23,443 bases of DNA from Bacillota bacterium (GTDB lineage Bacteria; Bacillota_I; Bacilli_A; Erysipelotrichales; Erysipelotrichaceae): the NCBI GenBank assembly GCA_023426935.1, contig JAEZBR010000040.1, forward strand, positions 1 to 23,443, in the 5' to 3' direction. Positions 14,637 through 22,452 of the stretch are shown piece by piece. A model generated the notes under the pieces. That model did no database searches. It saw nothing but the letters and a program-made list of their open reading frames with translations, and was not told the DNA's origin. The number at the start of each line of letters is the position of its first letter. Positions within the stretch are counted from its first letter, which is position 1. Position numbers and translations under genes: made by a program.

Positions 14637-16142
14637 TCATAATGATTCGGTCAAGGTCTTATAAGTACCCTTTACGCCTTCAAACTCATAACCTGCGAAT
14701 GTATAACCGGCTTTATCTGGTGCCGCATCGAAGGTAACGCTATTAACCGAGTTAATATCATAAATAATTTTAGTATTCGGATCGTAATCGTAAGTAACTA
14801 ATAGCTTCCGGCTATCCAAACTCTTAATAATGAAAGTACTGAAGCCATGCGTCACTTTCATTGTGCCATAAACGACCGAATTCTCAGCAGCTACAGCAGC
14901 CGTGTAATAATATACGGTTCCATCTTTCTTAACATGTTTTACCGTTAATGAACTATAGACTGCGGTGCTAATTTCGTTGATTAAGCTCTCGGGAACTTCG
15001 AATTTAACAATAACCGGAGTTCCATCTTTAACTTCTAATTCTTTTGTTTCCCCAATCTTTTCGGAGTTTGCCGCCGTAATATTTTCCGGATCGGTCGTTG
15101 CAATCGTGTCATATACCGCTTTAATATCCAAAGTCAATTCTTTCTTCGTTGCATCATAATTGAGCGGTTTAACCAATAATTTCGGTTCAATAACGATGGT
15201 AACCGTATCCTGTGCCGAAGCTTTATTGCCTAAAGCAGTTCTCGCTTCAGTATTGGTAACAGTTAAATCCTGAGCAACTTTACCTGTGGAAGTGACTAAA
15301 CCCGTATCCGTAGTATCCGTCTTAACCGTACCGGCTAAGTCATTTAATGTATTCGCATTATCTAATTCCGTGCCAGTTAAGCCAGAAGTATCAACCTTTT
15401 CAACCTCCGGAGCTGCCGGTTTAACTACTACATTTTCCGGAGCGGTACCAACCATAAAGGTGTAATTGGCTTTGTCCGAAGATAGCGCAACTTTTCCATT
15501 GGCTAAATACGCAGTTGGATCCGCAGTGAAGTAGCCACCGGAAATCGTAATTTCTAATGGTGATGGACTGGTACCCCAGCCATCGTCAACAAGGGTTCCG
15601 GCTACACTTGAATTACCTGATACTGTTGCCTTAATACTCTGTGATTTTCTGCCTGTATAAGCGTTAAGCTGAAACAGCGACTGAAGAGCGGTTCCTTTTG
15701 ACTCGGCATTGATTTTGGAATCTACTACATCAATAGTAATCCCATCATCCTCAAATACAAACGCACCAAAATCATTGCTTCCTTTATCATACACATTCGG
15801 ACAAATATATTCACAATTTGCAATATTTACAACACTATTGTGGCTACCCTCGGAGCTAACAACGCCTTTAAAATAAATTGCACTATACCCAGTTAATTTA
15901 GAATTATTTATGCTTAATGTCATAGGGTTATAGGCAATGATAGGATATCCAGCATTCCCCACAGATATGGTACTACCCTTTATATTTATCTCGGCTTTTG
16001 AGGTTTGACTGCCGCCTATTGTAATGCCCTGATTATTTCCCTTACCGGTAATATTAATAGTGCATCCTTCAAGCGTAAAGCTCGTGATTTTGCCACGGGT
16101 CTCAATAGCCCTTCCATTATCCCCATTATTGTTAATGGTCAA
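14637..16142 (-). CDS. Surface-protein fragment (central and C-terminal part, not anchored)
   Basis: The longest intact piece of the broken surface gene, about 501 residues if read from the internal ATG at 16142; the frame is open further upstream to the frameshift near 16265. The first part has beta-helix-like repeats (TSFTLEGCTINITGKG, AEINIKGSTISVG, MTLSINNSKLTG, SVVNIANCEY). The second part, from about residue 250, is a Thr/Val/Glu-rich stalk with Ig-like or repeat-type beta segments. It ends at the TGA at 14637, so it lacks the membrane tail. With no signal peptide and no evident ribosome site it is unlikely to be made as a surface protein by itself. Confidence 0.5.
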   Translation of the reverse strand: MTINNNGDNGRAIETRGKITSFTLEGCTINITGKGNNQGITIGGSQTSKAEINIKGSTISVGNAGYPIIAYNPMTLSINNSKLTGYSAIYFKGVVSSEGSHNSVVNIANCEYICPNVYDKGSNDFGAFVFEDDGITIDVVDSKINAESKGTALQSLFQLNAYTGRKSQSIKATVSGNSSVAGTLVDDGWGTSPSPLEITISGGYFTADPTAYLANGKVALSSDKANYTFMVGTAPENVVVKPAAPEVEKVDTSGLTGTELDNANTLNDLAGTVKTDTTDTGLVTSTGKVAQDLTVTNTEARTALGNKASAQDTVTIVIEPKLLVKPLNYDATKKELTLDIKAVYDTIATTDPENITAANSEKIGETKELEVKDGTPVIVKFEVPESLINEISTAVYSSLTVKHVKKDGTVYYYTAAVAAENSVVYGTMKVTHGFSTFIIKSLDSRKLLVTYDYDPNTKIIYDINSVNSVTFDAAPDKAGYTFAGYEFEGVKGTYKTLTESL

Positions 16143-16183
16143 ATTTTTCAGTGTAACCGAAACATCAGAGGTGCCATTATTAT

Positions 16184-16477
16184 TTATAGCCAGCGTGGTT
16201 TTATTGCTACCTCTCGTGCCATACCCTGAAATAGTTTTTCCGTTGCCGTCAAGCGTGATGGATTTGTAATATTAAGAAGTCCAACACCGTTCTCTGGATA
16301 AGCATAGTCCGCAAGCATCGTAACGGTGTCCCCGTCTTTTGCATTATCGCTAGCTTCGCTTAGTGAGGCATACTCCGTGTCTCCGATCTTAGCCGCATTG
16401 GCTAAAGCATTTGCATTAGTTGGCAGCAACATAAAAAACATGCATGCTGCGAACAGAATACTTAATAATTTCTTCAT
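16184..16477 (-). CDS. Surface-protein N-terminal fragment with signal peptide
   Basis: A 97-residue reading frame starting MKKLLSILFAACMFFMLLP, a clear Sec signal peptide with probable cleavage after about residue 25 (ANA/LANA). The segment AKIGDTEYASLSEASDNAKDG to about residue 70 is the start of the beta-helix domain found in many gut Bacillota surface proteins. The last 25 residues or so (PSRLTATEKL onward) are out-of-frame product after the frameshift. The ribosome site is GAGGGAGAG directly before the ATG. As it stands it would make only a short secreted peptide. Confidence 0.55.
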   Translation of the reverse strand: MKKLLSILFAACMFFMLLPTNANALANAAKIGDTEYASLSEASDNAKDGDTVTMLADYAYPENGVGLLNITNPSRLTATEKLFQGMAREVAIKPRWL

Positions 16478-16757
16478 TTCTCTCCCTCAGTAATTCCATG
16501 TAACTGAATTTTTCAATTTACATCATTTTAATTACCAGATGGAATTGTAGCTTTAAGGCTTTCGGATGTTGTTTTTCCCAAAAAGTTATCACTTGTGCAT
16601 CTGGCTATACAATCTAATAATCTAGCCCTGTGTCCTATTTTATAAGCTGTTTTTACTAATTGACAAGGTCAATATACCCTTTCCAGAGGTGCAAAGCAAT
16701 ATCTTTTTCACTTATTTTAATCATTTTGCTTACTTTACACCCCAAAGGTACTAAAAA
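16478..16757 (-). promoter_or_regulatory. Intergenic region with candidate promoter and long leader of the surface gene
   Basis: No convincing gene lies here. On the minus strand a candidate sigma-A promoter is TTGTCA (16666-16661), a 16-base spacer and TATAAA (16644-16639), which would give a leader of about 155 bases. The leader contains a 7-bp inverted repeat CCAGATG/CATCTGG (16598-16604 and 16535-16541) and an imperfect palindrome at 16499-16522 near the ribosome site. I recognise no riboswitch family. Confidence 0.4.
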
Positions 16758-16782
16758 AGCCCCGGAAACGCGCTCCGGAGCT
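16753..16782 (-). terminator. Intrinsic terminator of the ftsW-rsmD-coaD-mbfA operon
   Basis: A 9-bp GC-rich stem AGCTCCGGA/TCCGGGGCT (16774-16782 with 16758-16766, one wobble pair), seven-base loop, then six T on the minus strand. It lies 20 bases after the stop of the ferritin-like/VIT gene. Confidence 0.92.
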
Positions 16783-16801
16783 TGATTTTGAAGGGTTTAG
16801 G

Positions 16802-17677
16802 TTAAATATCGACACCCAAGAATTTCTTGACCAAAAGACCGATTATGAACGATAATGCCGCAACGGAGAGCGAAATAGTTGCCATTTCTCCGAACCGTTT
16901 ACTGAACTTAATATCCTGTACGACGGAAATATAGTAACTGAACATGGCGATGATTAAGATCACGATTATGATTAAGGAACCCAAGGCATAAAGATAATGT
17001 TCCGGTGCAAAGACCAAGAACGGAATAATCTCTAAGACCACGGTCACCAAGTAAGTGATTCCGGTATAGATTGACGACTTGAGGCAATCGCTCTTTCCTT
17101 CCGATTTGCTGGAGAGATACTCCGAGCTAGCCATCGATAGCGTAGCGGAAATCCCAGTAATCAAACCTGATAACGCAATCAGTCGGGTGTTCTGCATGGC
17201 TAAAGTCAATCCGGCTAAAGTCCCAGTCAATTCAACTAAGGCATCATTCATACCTAAAACCATACTGCCGACATATTTAAGTCTTTCTTCATCGATTAAG
17301 CCAATTAAGGCCTGCTCATGCTTATTCTCATCTTCAATGACCTGTTTAGCTTCCGGACATTCCGCAAATAACTTCTCATAGTTGACTTGGGCATTCTCTT
17401 CGCCGTTTTCCATCCGTTTAATCGCGAAAGTATAGCCTAAGACTTTGGCGGTGAATAAATACCAATTTATCTTGAACCAATTCGGGGTTAATTCGGTCTC
17501 GGTATATTTTTTCCAAATCAGATAATGTTGTTTCTCCTGATTGCCAAGTTTTACCATCGTCTCGGCATTGATACCCTTTGGCGCCAGTTTAGCCAAACGT
17601 TCATAGATAATCGATTCGTTTAATTCTCCCTGCTGAAATCCCAGGATCTGTTTTTTGGTTGCTGCGGAAATACTCAT
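16802..17677 (-). CDS. Ferritin-like/VIT1 fusion membrane protein (MbfA-like metal transporter)
   Basis: A 291-residue fusion. The N-terminal half (about 1-130) is a four-helix ferritin-like or rubrerythrin-type domain with candidate metal ligands E18, E48-x-x-H51 and E117-x-x-H120. The C-terminal half (about 133-291) is a VIT1/CCC1-type membrane domain with about five helices, starting GSMVLGMNDALVELTGTLAG and containing SMASSEYLSSKSEG. Fusions of this type (MbfA) export iron, and VIT1/CCC1 relatives move iron or manganese out of the cytosol; the exact metal here is inferred. AGAAGGAAAAC precedes the ATG. It overlaps the coaD stop by four bases (ATGA) and is the last gene of the operon. Confidence 0.88.
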   Translation of the reverse strand: MSISAATKKQILGFQQGELNESIIYERLAKLAPKGINAETMVKLGNQEKQHYLIWKKYTETELTPNWFKINWYLFTAKVLGYTFAIKRMENGEENAQVNYEKLFAECPEAKQVIEDENKHEQALIGLIDEERLKYVGSMVLGMNDALVELTGTLAGLTLAMQNTRLIALSGLITGISATLSMASSEYLSSKSEGKSDCLKSSIYTGITYLVTVVLEIIPFLVFAPEHYLYALGSLIIIVILIIAMFSYYISVVQDIKFSKRFGEMATISLSVAALSFIIGLLVKKFLGVDI

Positions 17678-18165
17678 TGTTTTCCTTCTTTCTGGTAAAT
17701 TAATTTTAGTTGTTTGGCGACTAGCTCCGGTACAAACGGTTTTAGATCCCCACCATGCATTGCGACGACTTTCGCGCTTGAGCTTGATAGGAAAGAATAC
17801 TGCGGCTTAGCCATGAAGAAGATAGTTTCGACATCCTTGGCTAAAGTCATATTAATCGTCGACTGCTGAAATTCATACTCAAAATCCATCGTCGCTCTTA
17901 AGCCTCGAATAATAATATCCGCTTTTCGTTTATGCGCAAAATCGACGGTCAGACCGCTATCCGCATAGATTGAAACATTCTTAAGCTCTTTGGTGGTTTC
18001 CTTCAACATTTCAACTCGTTGTTCCACGGAGAATAAGTAATGCTTATCCTGATTATTCATAATAACGACATCGAGATGACCGAATTGTTTCGCGGCTCTT
18101 TGAATAATATCTAAATGTCCATACGTGACCGGATCGAAAGATCCGGGATAAATCGCTCTTTTCAT
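17674..18165 (-). CDS. coaD: Phosphopantetheine adenylyltransferase CoaD
   Basis: A 163-residue enzyme that joins 4'-phosphopantetheine with ATP to form dephospho-CoA, the fourth step of CoA synthesis. The nucleotidyltransferase motif YPGSFDPVTYGHLDI is at 6-20 with TYGH at 14-17. IIRGLRATMDFEYEFQ (about 86-101) and the C-terminal SSSSAK region are also as in the family. Length is normal. Its start overlaps the rsmD stop by four bases; rsmD-coaD adjacency is common in Bacillota. Confidence 0.97.
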   Translation of the reverse strand: MKRAIYPGSFDPVTYGHLDIIQRAAKQFGHLDVVIMNNQDKHYLFSVEQRVEMLKETTKELKNVSIYADSGLTVDFAHKRKADIIIRGLRATMDFEYEFQQSTINMTLAKDVETIFFMAKPQYSFLSSSSAKVVAMHGGDLKPFVPELVAKQLKLIYQKEGKQ

Positions 18166-18716
18166 TGGTTTGCCTCCACAAAATAGCTGACCACTGCTTT
18201 TCCATAAGCAGCTTCCTTATACTTGATCAAGCTACTAGGGTAATTATAGCTTAATCCTTTTCCGCTTTCTACGACGATTCGGCCTTGGGAATTTAATATT
18301 CCGGCTTCTATAATCAAATCAAGAATTTCTTCGTTCTTATTTAATTCATAGGGAGGATCTAAGTAAATCAAGTCAAACTTGAGCTTTTTCCGTTGGGCTT
18401 GTTTAAGACTTTTATGATAATCATAGAACCAGATCTCACATTCAGCCCCCAGCTTCAAACTGTTCTTATTCTGTTTGATGGCGTTAATGGCCAGGGGATC
18501 TCGATCCCCTAGTATTACCTTAGTAAAGCCTCGGGATAAAGCTTCAAAGCCAAACGCGCCACTGCCCGCAAAAGGATCGAAGAAATTTCCTTGCGAAAAA
18601 TAACCGCCTAAACTGGAGAAGACCGCTTCCCGAACTTGATCCAAGGTCGGTCTAGTATTCATCCCTTCCGGCGCCACTAATTTTCTTGAGCGAAATTTAC
18701 CGGCAACGATTCTCAT
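18162..18716 (-). CDS. rsmD: 16S rRNA (guanine966-N2)-methyltransferase RsmD
   Basis: A 184-residue SAM-dependent methyltransferase modifying G966 of 16S rRNA. It has the N-terminal MRIVAGKFRSRKL, the SAM-binding motif FDPFAGSGAFGFEAL (46-60), the acidic SAM ligand in LGDRDP (69-74) and the catalytic DPPY at 120-123. The start shares one base with the preceding ftsW-like stop (TAATG), so translation is probably coupled. Confidence 0.96.
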   Translation of the reverse strand: MRIVAGKFRSRKLVAPEGMNTRPTLDQVREAVFSSLGGYFSQGNFFDPFAGSGAFGFEALSRGFTKVILGDRDPLAINAIKQNKNSLKLGAECEIWFYDYHKSLKQAQRKKLKFDLIYLDPPYELNKNEEILDLIIEAGILNSQGRIVVESGKGLSYNYPSSLIKYKEAAYGKAVVSYFVEANQ

Positions 18717-19900
18717 TATTCCTTACCTCGATTGTATTTAAAAATGATTCCCTGACAAAGACCAACCATAATATACCAACTAAGCAAGCTGGTTCCCCCG
18801 GCTGATAGCATCAATAACGGAACACCGGTTAACGGAATCAAAGCCGTAGCGCCACCGACATTCAATAAAAAATGGACAAACAGATAAGATGCGGTTCCAA
18901 ATAAAATGACGCGATTTTGCTGCCGTTTAACTTTAAACGCATATTTCAATAGCCTTTGTAAAATCAAACCATAGAGAATAAAGACGGCTAAGATCATGAT
19001 AAATCCACCTTCTTCGGCAATGACCGCAATAATAAAGTCACTGGAAGCGTATGGTAAATATCCGAACTTTTGGATTCCCTGACCTAAGCCCCGGCCCAGT
19101 AGTCCGCCTCTAGTAAAGGCAATCAAGGAATTACAGACCTGATAACCCGAACCGTATAAATAATCGAATGGTGCCGAAACAACCTCAATCCGCTGGAGCT
19201 GATATTCCTTCATGGGTAGATTTTTTAAAATGGAACTGCCCATCGGAGAGAATAAGAATAAGCAGCCAATCACCATTATGAACATTCCTAGTAGTAAAAT
19301 CCGATGAAGTTTTTTAAGGCTATCATGCGTCGGAATCATCAAGCATAAACAGGTTATCAAGAATAACGCAATCGCCGAACCGGTATCGTTCTGTAAGAAG
19401 ATAATGATAAAAATATAAATGGCTAAGGTAATCAAAGGTTGCGCTAATATCTGCCAGACGGTCTTTGAATGCGGTTGAAAACATAAAAAGGTCGAAATTT
19501 CCAAAATCATGATGATCTTGGCAAACTCCGAAGGTTGAATCGTCATGTTGACGACGGGAATCACAATCCAGGCCCTAGCCGCATTTCGGGCTGAAAATAA
19601 TAAACACGCTAACAAAAGACCACCAACGACAATTGAAGCGATTGTCGTTTTATAGCGAGCATTCTTATCAATATCTATATGTGAAAAGACCCCCATTGCT
19701 ACTAACGAGATCACCAAAAAAATAACTTGTTTGACTACGGAAGAAACCACTTCCTGCATGACGGTCTCCGAACTGGTAATAGAAGCGGAACCGATAAAAA
19801 TGATTCCGATAAACGATAAAGCCAAACAAGCCAGTAATAGCAAGGAGTCATAACCTGCCGGTATTTTAAATCGCAATTTCTTTTTTTTCGGTTGTTCCAT
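18716..19900 (-). CDS. ftsW: SEDS peptidoglycan glycosyltransferase, FtsW/RodA family
   Basis: A 394-residue polytopic membrane protein with about ten helices. SEDS proteins polymerise lipid II into glycan strands with a partner class B PBP. Motifs: QPSEFAKI (lipid-binding region), QNDTGSAIALFL, the extracellular GRGLGQGIQKFGYLPYASSDFIIAVIAEEGG with the conserved Asp of SSDF, and TGVPLLMLSAGGTSLL near the C-terminus. Pairing with rsmD and coaD resembles ftsW loci in other Bacillota, but sequence alone does not separate FtsW from RodA or SpoVE. AGGA lies six bases before the ATG. First gene of a four-gene operon. Confidence 0.88.
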   Translation of the reverse strand: MEQPKKKKLRFKIPAGYDSLLLLACLALSFIGIIFIGSASITSSETVMQEVVSSVVKQVIFLVISLVAMGVFSHIDIDKNARYKTTIASIVVGGLLLACLLFSARNAARAWIVIPVVNMTIQPSEFAKIIMILEISTFLCFQPHSKTVWQILAQPLITLAIYIFIIIFLQNDTGSAIALFLITCLCLMIPTHDSLKKLHRILLLGMFIMVIGCLFLFSPMGSSILKNLPMKEYQLQRIEVVSAPFDYLYGSGYQVCNSLIAFTRGGLLGRGLGQGIQKFGYLPYASSDFIIAVIAEEGGFIMILAVFILYGLILQRLLKYAFKVKRQQNRVILFGTASYLFVHFLLNVGGATALIPLTGVPLLMLSAGGTSLLSWYIMVGLCQGIIFKYNRGKE

Positions 19901-19915
19901 AGTTTTCCTAGAGCC

Positions 19916-19921
19916 ATTATA
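19916..19921 (-). promoter_or_regulatory. -10 element upstream of the ftsW-like gene
   Basis: A perfect TATAAT on the minus strand 16 bases before the ATG. No good -35 is found at 16-18 bases, so the promoter would be weak or activator dependent, and the leader very short. Confidence 0.4.
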
Positions 19922-19958
19922 CCTTAGATAAAGAGCAACTTTTAGTTTTAATTGGCAA

Positions 19959-19972
19959 AGAAAGCGTTTTCG
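19959..19972. promoter_or_regulatory. cre-like palindrome between ftsW and def
   Basis: AGAAAGCGTTTTCG matches the CcpA operator consensus TGAAAGCGTTTTCA at 12 of 14 positions, with the two mismatches at the outer ends. It sits roughly 50 bases upstream of both predicted divergent transcription starts. A chance AT-rich palindrome is possible. Confidence 0.35.
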
Positions 19973-19987
19973 CTGAATGTTTCATGA

Positions 19988-20015
19988 TTGCAATTATTTT
20001 ACTGTTGGGTATAAT
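19988..20015 (+). promoter_or_regulatory. Promoter of the def-rnj operon
   Basis: A perfect -10 TATAAT at 20010-20015 with a weak -35 TTGCAA at 19988-19993 and a 16-base spacer. The leader would be about 50 bases and ends with GAAAGGAT before the def ATG. Confidence 0.55.
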
Positions 20016-20072
20016 AAAAGTAATGGATTACGACTTCAGTTTGAAACATAATTCAGTTGTGAAAGGATAACA

Positions 20073-20633
20073 ATGTTAATTAATAATCAAACAATTTTAA
20101 CTGACAAGGACCCAGCGCTAAGAACTCGATGTACCAAAGTTCCTTTACCTCTGGAATCTAAAGATAAAAAAATCTTACAAGCTATGATAGAATATATTCG
20201 TGATTCGCACGATCCGGAAAAACAGGAACGCGAAAATCTAAGGGCTGCCGTTGGTTTAGCGGCTCCGCAGATTGGAATCACCAAACAAATGTTAGCAATC
20301 GGAATTCCCGGTGACGATAAGACGCCTGATTTAGAATATGCTTTAGTCAATCCGGTAATTATTTCTAATTCCGTCCAAAAAGCCTATTTGAAAAACGGTG
20401 AGAGTTGTCTCTCGGTCGTTCCTGATCATCCGGGAATCGTTCCGCGCTATGCCCGCATTACGGTCAAAGGCTATGATTTATTATTGGATCAAGAAGTAAC
20501 CATTAGGTTACGGAATTACCAGGCGATCGTTTTCCAACACGAGATTGATCACCTATCCGGCATTTTATACTATGACCATATCGATCGCCAAAATCCCGAA
20601 GCACTTATTCCGGATGCGATCGTCATTGAGTAG
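20073..20633 (+). CDS. def: Peptide deformylase
   Basis: A 186-residue metalloenzyme that removes the formyl group from new proteins. Motif 1 GLAAPQIG is at 61-68. Motif 2 is ESCLS at 110-114, with metal ligand C112; the usual Gly of EGCLS is Ser here. Motif 3 QHEIDH is at 155-160 with the two metal-binding histidines and the catalytic Glu. Length and the insert between motifs 1 and 2 fit the Gram-positive type 2 form. The next gene, RNase J, starts 17 bases later with its own strong ribosome site, so the two are probably co-transcribed. Confidence 0.97.
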   Translation: MLINNQTILTDKDPALRTRCTKVPLPLESKDKKILQAMIEYIRDSHDPEKQERENLRAAVGLAAPQIGITKQMLAIGIPGDDKTPDLEYALVNPVIISNSVQKAYLKNGESCLSVVPDHPGIVPRYARITVKGYDLLLDQEVTIRLRNYQAIVFQHEIDHLSGILYYDHIDRQNPEALIPDAIVIE

Positions 20634-20649
20634 AAAGGAGTATTTATAA

Positions 20650-22452
20650 ATGGATTACAATGAATTGAATCGCGATGTCATCACTTCTCCGCAACGAGAT
20701 TTCGTTTTGCATCGTGATACCGACACCTTAGTTTATGCTATGGGTGGTTTAGGTGAAGTCGGTAAAAATATGTATTGCATCGAACACAAAGGAGAAATTA
20801 TTATCATCGATGTCGGGGTTAAGTTCCCCGAAGAAGATCTTTTGGGCGTTGATTATGTCATTCCCGACTATAACTATCTTTCGCATAATTTTGAAAAGAT
20901 CAAAGCGGTCATCATTACTCACGGCCACGAAGATCATATCGGAGGTATTCCTTTCTTCTTAAAAGCTTGTCCGATCAAAAAGATCTATGCGCCTAGATTT
21001 GCGATGGCTTTGATTTCGAAGAAGCTCGATGAACACCATCAGTCTTCCGCCGTCAAGTTAATTGAAATAAATTCCGAATCTCGAATTGAGACCGAATATT
21101 TTAAAATCGGTTTCTTCAATACGGTTCATTCGATTCCGGATTCCTTGGGAATCTTTATCAATACTCCTAATGGACGCATCGTCGAGACCGGCGATTTCAA
21201 ATTCGATTTAACTCCCGTCGGGACGAATTCAGAATATGACAAAATGACTTATATGGGAGCGATGGGAACGACTCTGCTGATGAGCGATTCCACCAATTCC
21301 GGCGTTAAAGAATTTTCACCCAGTGAAAGAGATGTTGCGAAATCGATTTTAGAGACGATGCAGCATACCCAGGGCAGATTGATCATTGCGACTTTCGCCT
21401 CCAATGTTCACCGGGTTCAGCAGATTATTGAATCGGCAATCGCCTGCGATCGGAAGATCTGTGTCTTCGGTCGTTCGATGGAAAACGTCATCGAAATCGG
21501 TCGTAAATTAGGAAACATTCATGCTCCGGACAGTTCATTTGTAGAACCGGACAAGATTAATAATCTGCCGGCCAATAAGGTCTGTCTGATTTGTACCGGA
21601 ACGCAAGGTGAACCGCTTAGTGCTTTAAGCCGAATCGCGACCGGAACTCACCGTTGGATTAAGATTATACCCGGCGATACGGTCATCTTCTCTTCCTCGG
21701 TTATTCCGGGAAATGCGGCATCCATCAATAAAATTGTCAACAGTTTATGCCGGATCGGGGCAATCGTTATTAATAATTCAGTAATTAATTCGATTCATAC
21801 CACCGGACACGCTTCCAGTGAAGAACAGAAACTGATGTTACAGTTAGTTAAGCCAAAGTACTTCATGCCGATGCACGGAGAATATAAGATGCTCAAGCAG
21901 CATGCCCTCAGTGCCATCGAGACTGGGGTACCGGCCAATCATATCTTCGTTATGACCAATGGAGATGTCTTAGCTTTAAGGGACGAACAGTGTTTCTTCG
22001 CCGATCTGCGGATTCCGACCGACGATATCTATGTCGACGGTAACGATACTAACGGGGTCGCCGCCGCAGTCTTGAAAGATCGTAAAGTCTTAGCCGATAA
22101 CGGTCTAGTAGCGGTCATCGTAACCATCGACTCCCGTTATAATCAGATCTTGGTTCGGCCTAATATCGTTTCGCGAGGTTTCGTTTTCATTAAAGAAAAT
22201 CAGAGTTTATTAAAAGACGGTGAATTAGTTGTTTACGATGCCTTGAAAAAGAAGATGGCTCAAAAGACAACTTTCGGTGACTTAAAGAATACCGTACGCA
22301 GTTCCTTGGAACCCTACTTCTATCAGAAAACGCATCGCACACCGATTATTATTCCGGTCATTCTGAATATGTTGGCGGCTAACGACCCCAGCAAACGGGA
22401 GAAACATCCTAAGACGATAACCCGGACTAGAAAAACAACCAAACTCTCCTAA
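20650..22452 (+). CDS. rnjA: Ribonuclease J
   Basis: A 600-residue beta-lactamase/beta-CASP nuclease with 5'-3' exonuclease and endonuclease activity in mRNA decay and rRNA maturation. Seen: GGLGEVGKNMY (32-42), metal motif HGHEDHIGG (91-99), ETGDFKFD, MSDSTNSG, the beta-CASP part with IIATFASNVHRVQQI and CTGTQGEP, and HTTGHASSEEQ and PMHGEY near 380-420. The N-terminus carries about 25 residues before the core that most RNase J1 proteins lack; the ATG at 20650 is supported by AAAGGAG nine bases upstream. J1 and J2 cannot be firmly separated here; intact metal ligands favour an active J1-type enzyme. Confidence 0.95.
   Translation: MDYNELNRDVITSPQRDFVLHRDTDTLVYAMGGLGEVGKNMYCIEHKGEIIIIDVGVKFPEEDLLGVDYVIPDYNYLSHNFEKIKAVIITHGHEDHIGGIPFFLKACPIKKIYAPRFAMALISKKLDEHHQSSAVKLIEINSESRIETEYFKIGFFNTVHSIPDSLGIFINTPNGRIVETGDFKFDLTPVGTNSEYDKMTYMGAMGTTLLMSDSTNSGVKEFSPSERDVAKSILETMQHTQGRLIIATFASNVHRVQQIIESAIACDRKICVFGRSMENVIEIGRKLGNIHAPDSSFVEPDKINNLPANKVCLICTGTQGEPLSALSRIATGTHRWIKIIPGDTVIFSSSVIPGNAASINKIVNSLCRIGAIVINNSVINSIHTTGHASSEEQKLMLQLVKPKYFMPMHGEYKMLKQHALSAIETGVPANHIFVMTNGDVLALRDEQCFFADLRIPTDDIYVDGNDTNGVAAAVLKDRKVLADNGLVAVIVTIDSRYNQILVRPNIVSRGFVFIKENQSLLKDGELVVYDALKKKMAQKTTFGDLKNTVRSSLEPYFYQKTHRTPIIIPVILNMLAANDPSKREKHPKTITRTRKTTKLS

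Larger units (their letters stand above)
14460..16477 (-). pseudogene. Broken cell-surface protein with beta-helix-like region and C-terminal anchor
   Basis: Reading through two lesions gives one surface protein of about 670 residues: signal peptide, a right-handed beta-helix/pectate-lyase-like region rich in short Asn/Gly/Ile repeats, a Val/Thr-rich stalk, and a C-terminal tail. The tail has VVSTGD, a membrane helix (FAMLGVALLGLGVVLI) and the positive end NKRRKNCR. Lesion 1 is a one-base loss, probably in the T-run at 16263-16265, which moves the frame after NIT; the shifted frame continues sensibly as SITLDGNGKTISGYG. The total length of 2018 bases is one short of a multiple of three, as expected. 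Lesion 2 is an in-frame TGA at 14637-14639 before NTLMNGV, probably a former TGG tryptophan. The tail resembles a sortase or membrane anchor but lacks a canonical LPxTG. The gene may be decayed, phase-variable, or affected by sequencing error. Confidence 0.8.

Noticed and set aside
14637..14639. TGA as a recoded tryptophan or selenocysteine codon
   Set aside because: Tryptophan is encoded by TGG in this window and TGA serves as a normal stop elsewhere (for example the adaptor gene at 1859). No selenocysteine-type hairpin or cysteine-equivalent position is evident, so a nonsense change is simpler.
14482..14664. Plus-strand frame of 60 codons next to the surface gene
   Set aside because: The minus strand here encodes the in-frame membrane anchor of the surface protein and ends just before a minus-strand terminator, so the plus frame is a shadow.
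16478..16640. Possible riboswitch in the surface-gene leader
   Set aside because: Only short inverted repeats are visible and I could match no known aptamer core, so it is described only as a leader.
16655..16725. Short minus-strand frame (about 22 codons, beginning MIKISEKDIALHL)
   Set aside because: No ribosome site, overlaps the candidate surface-gene promoter, and is too short to support as a gene.
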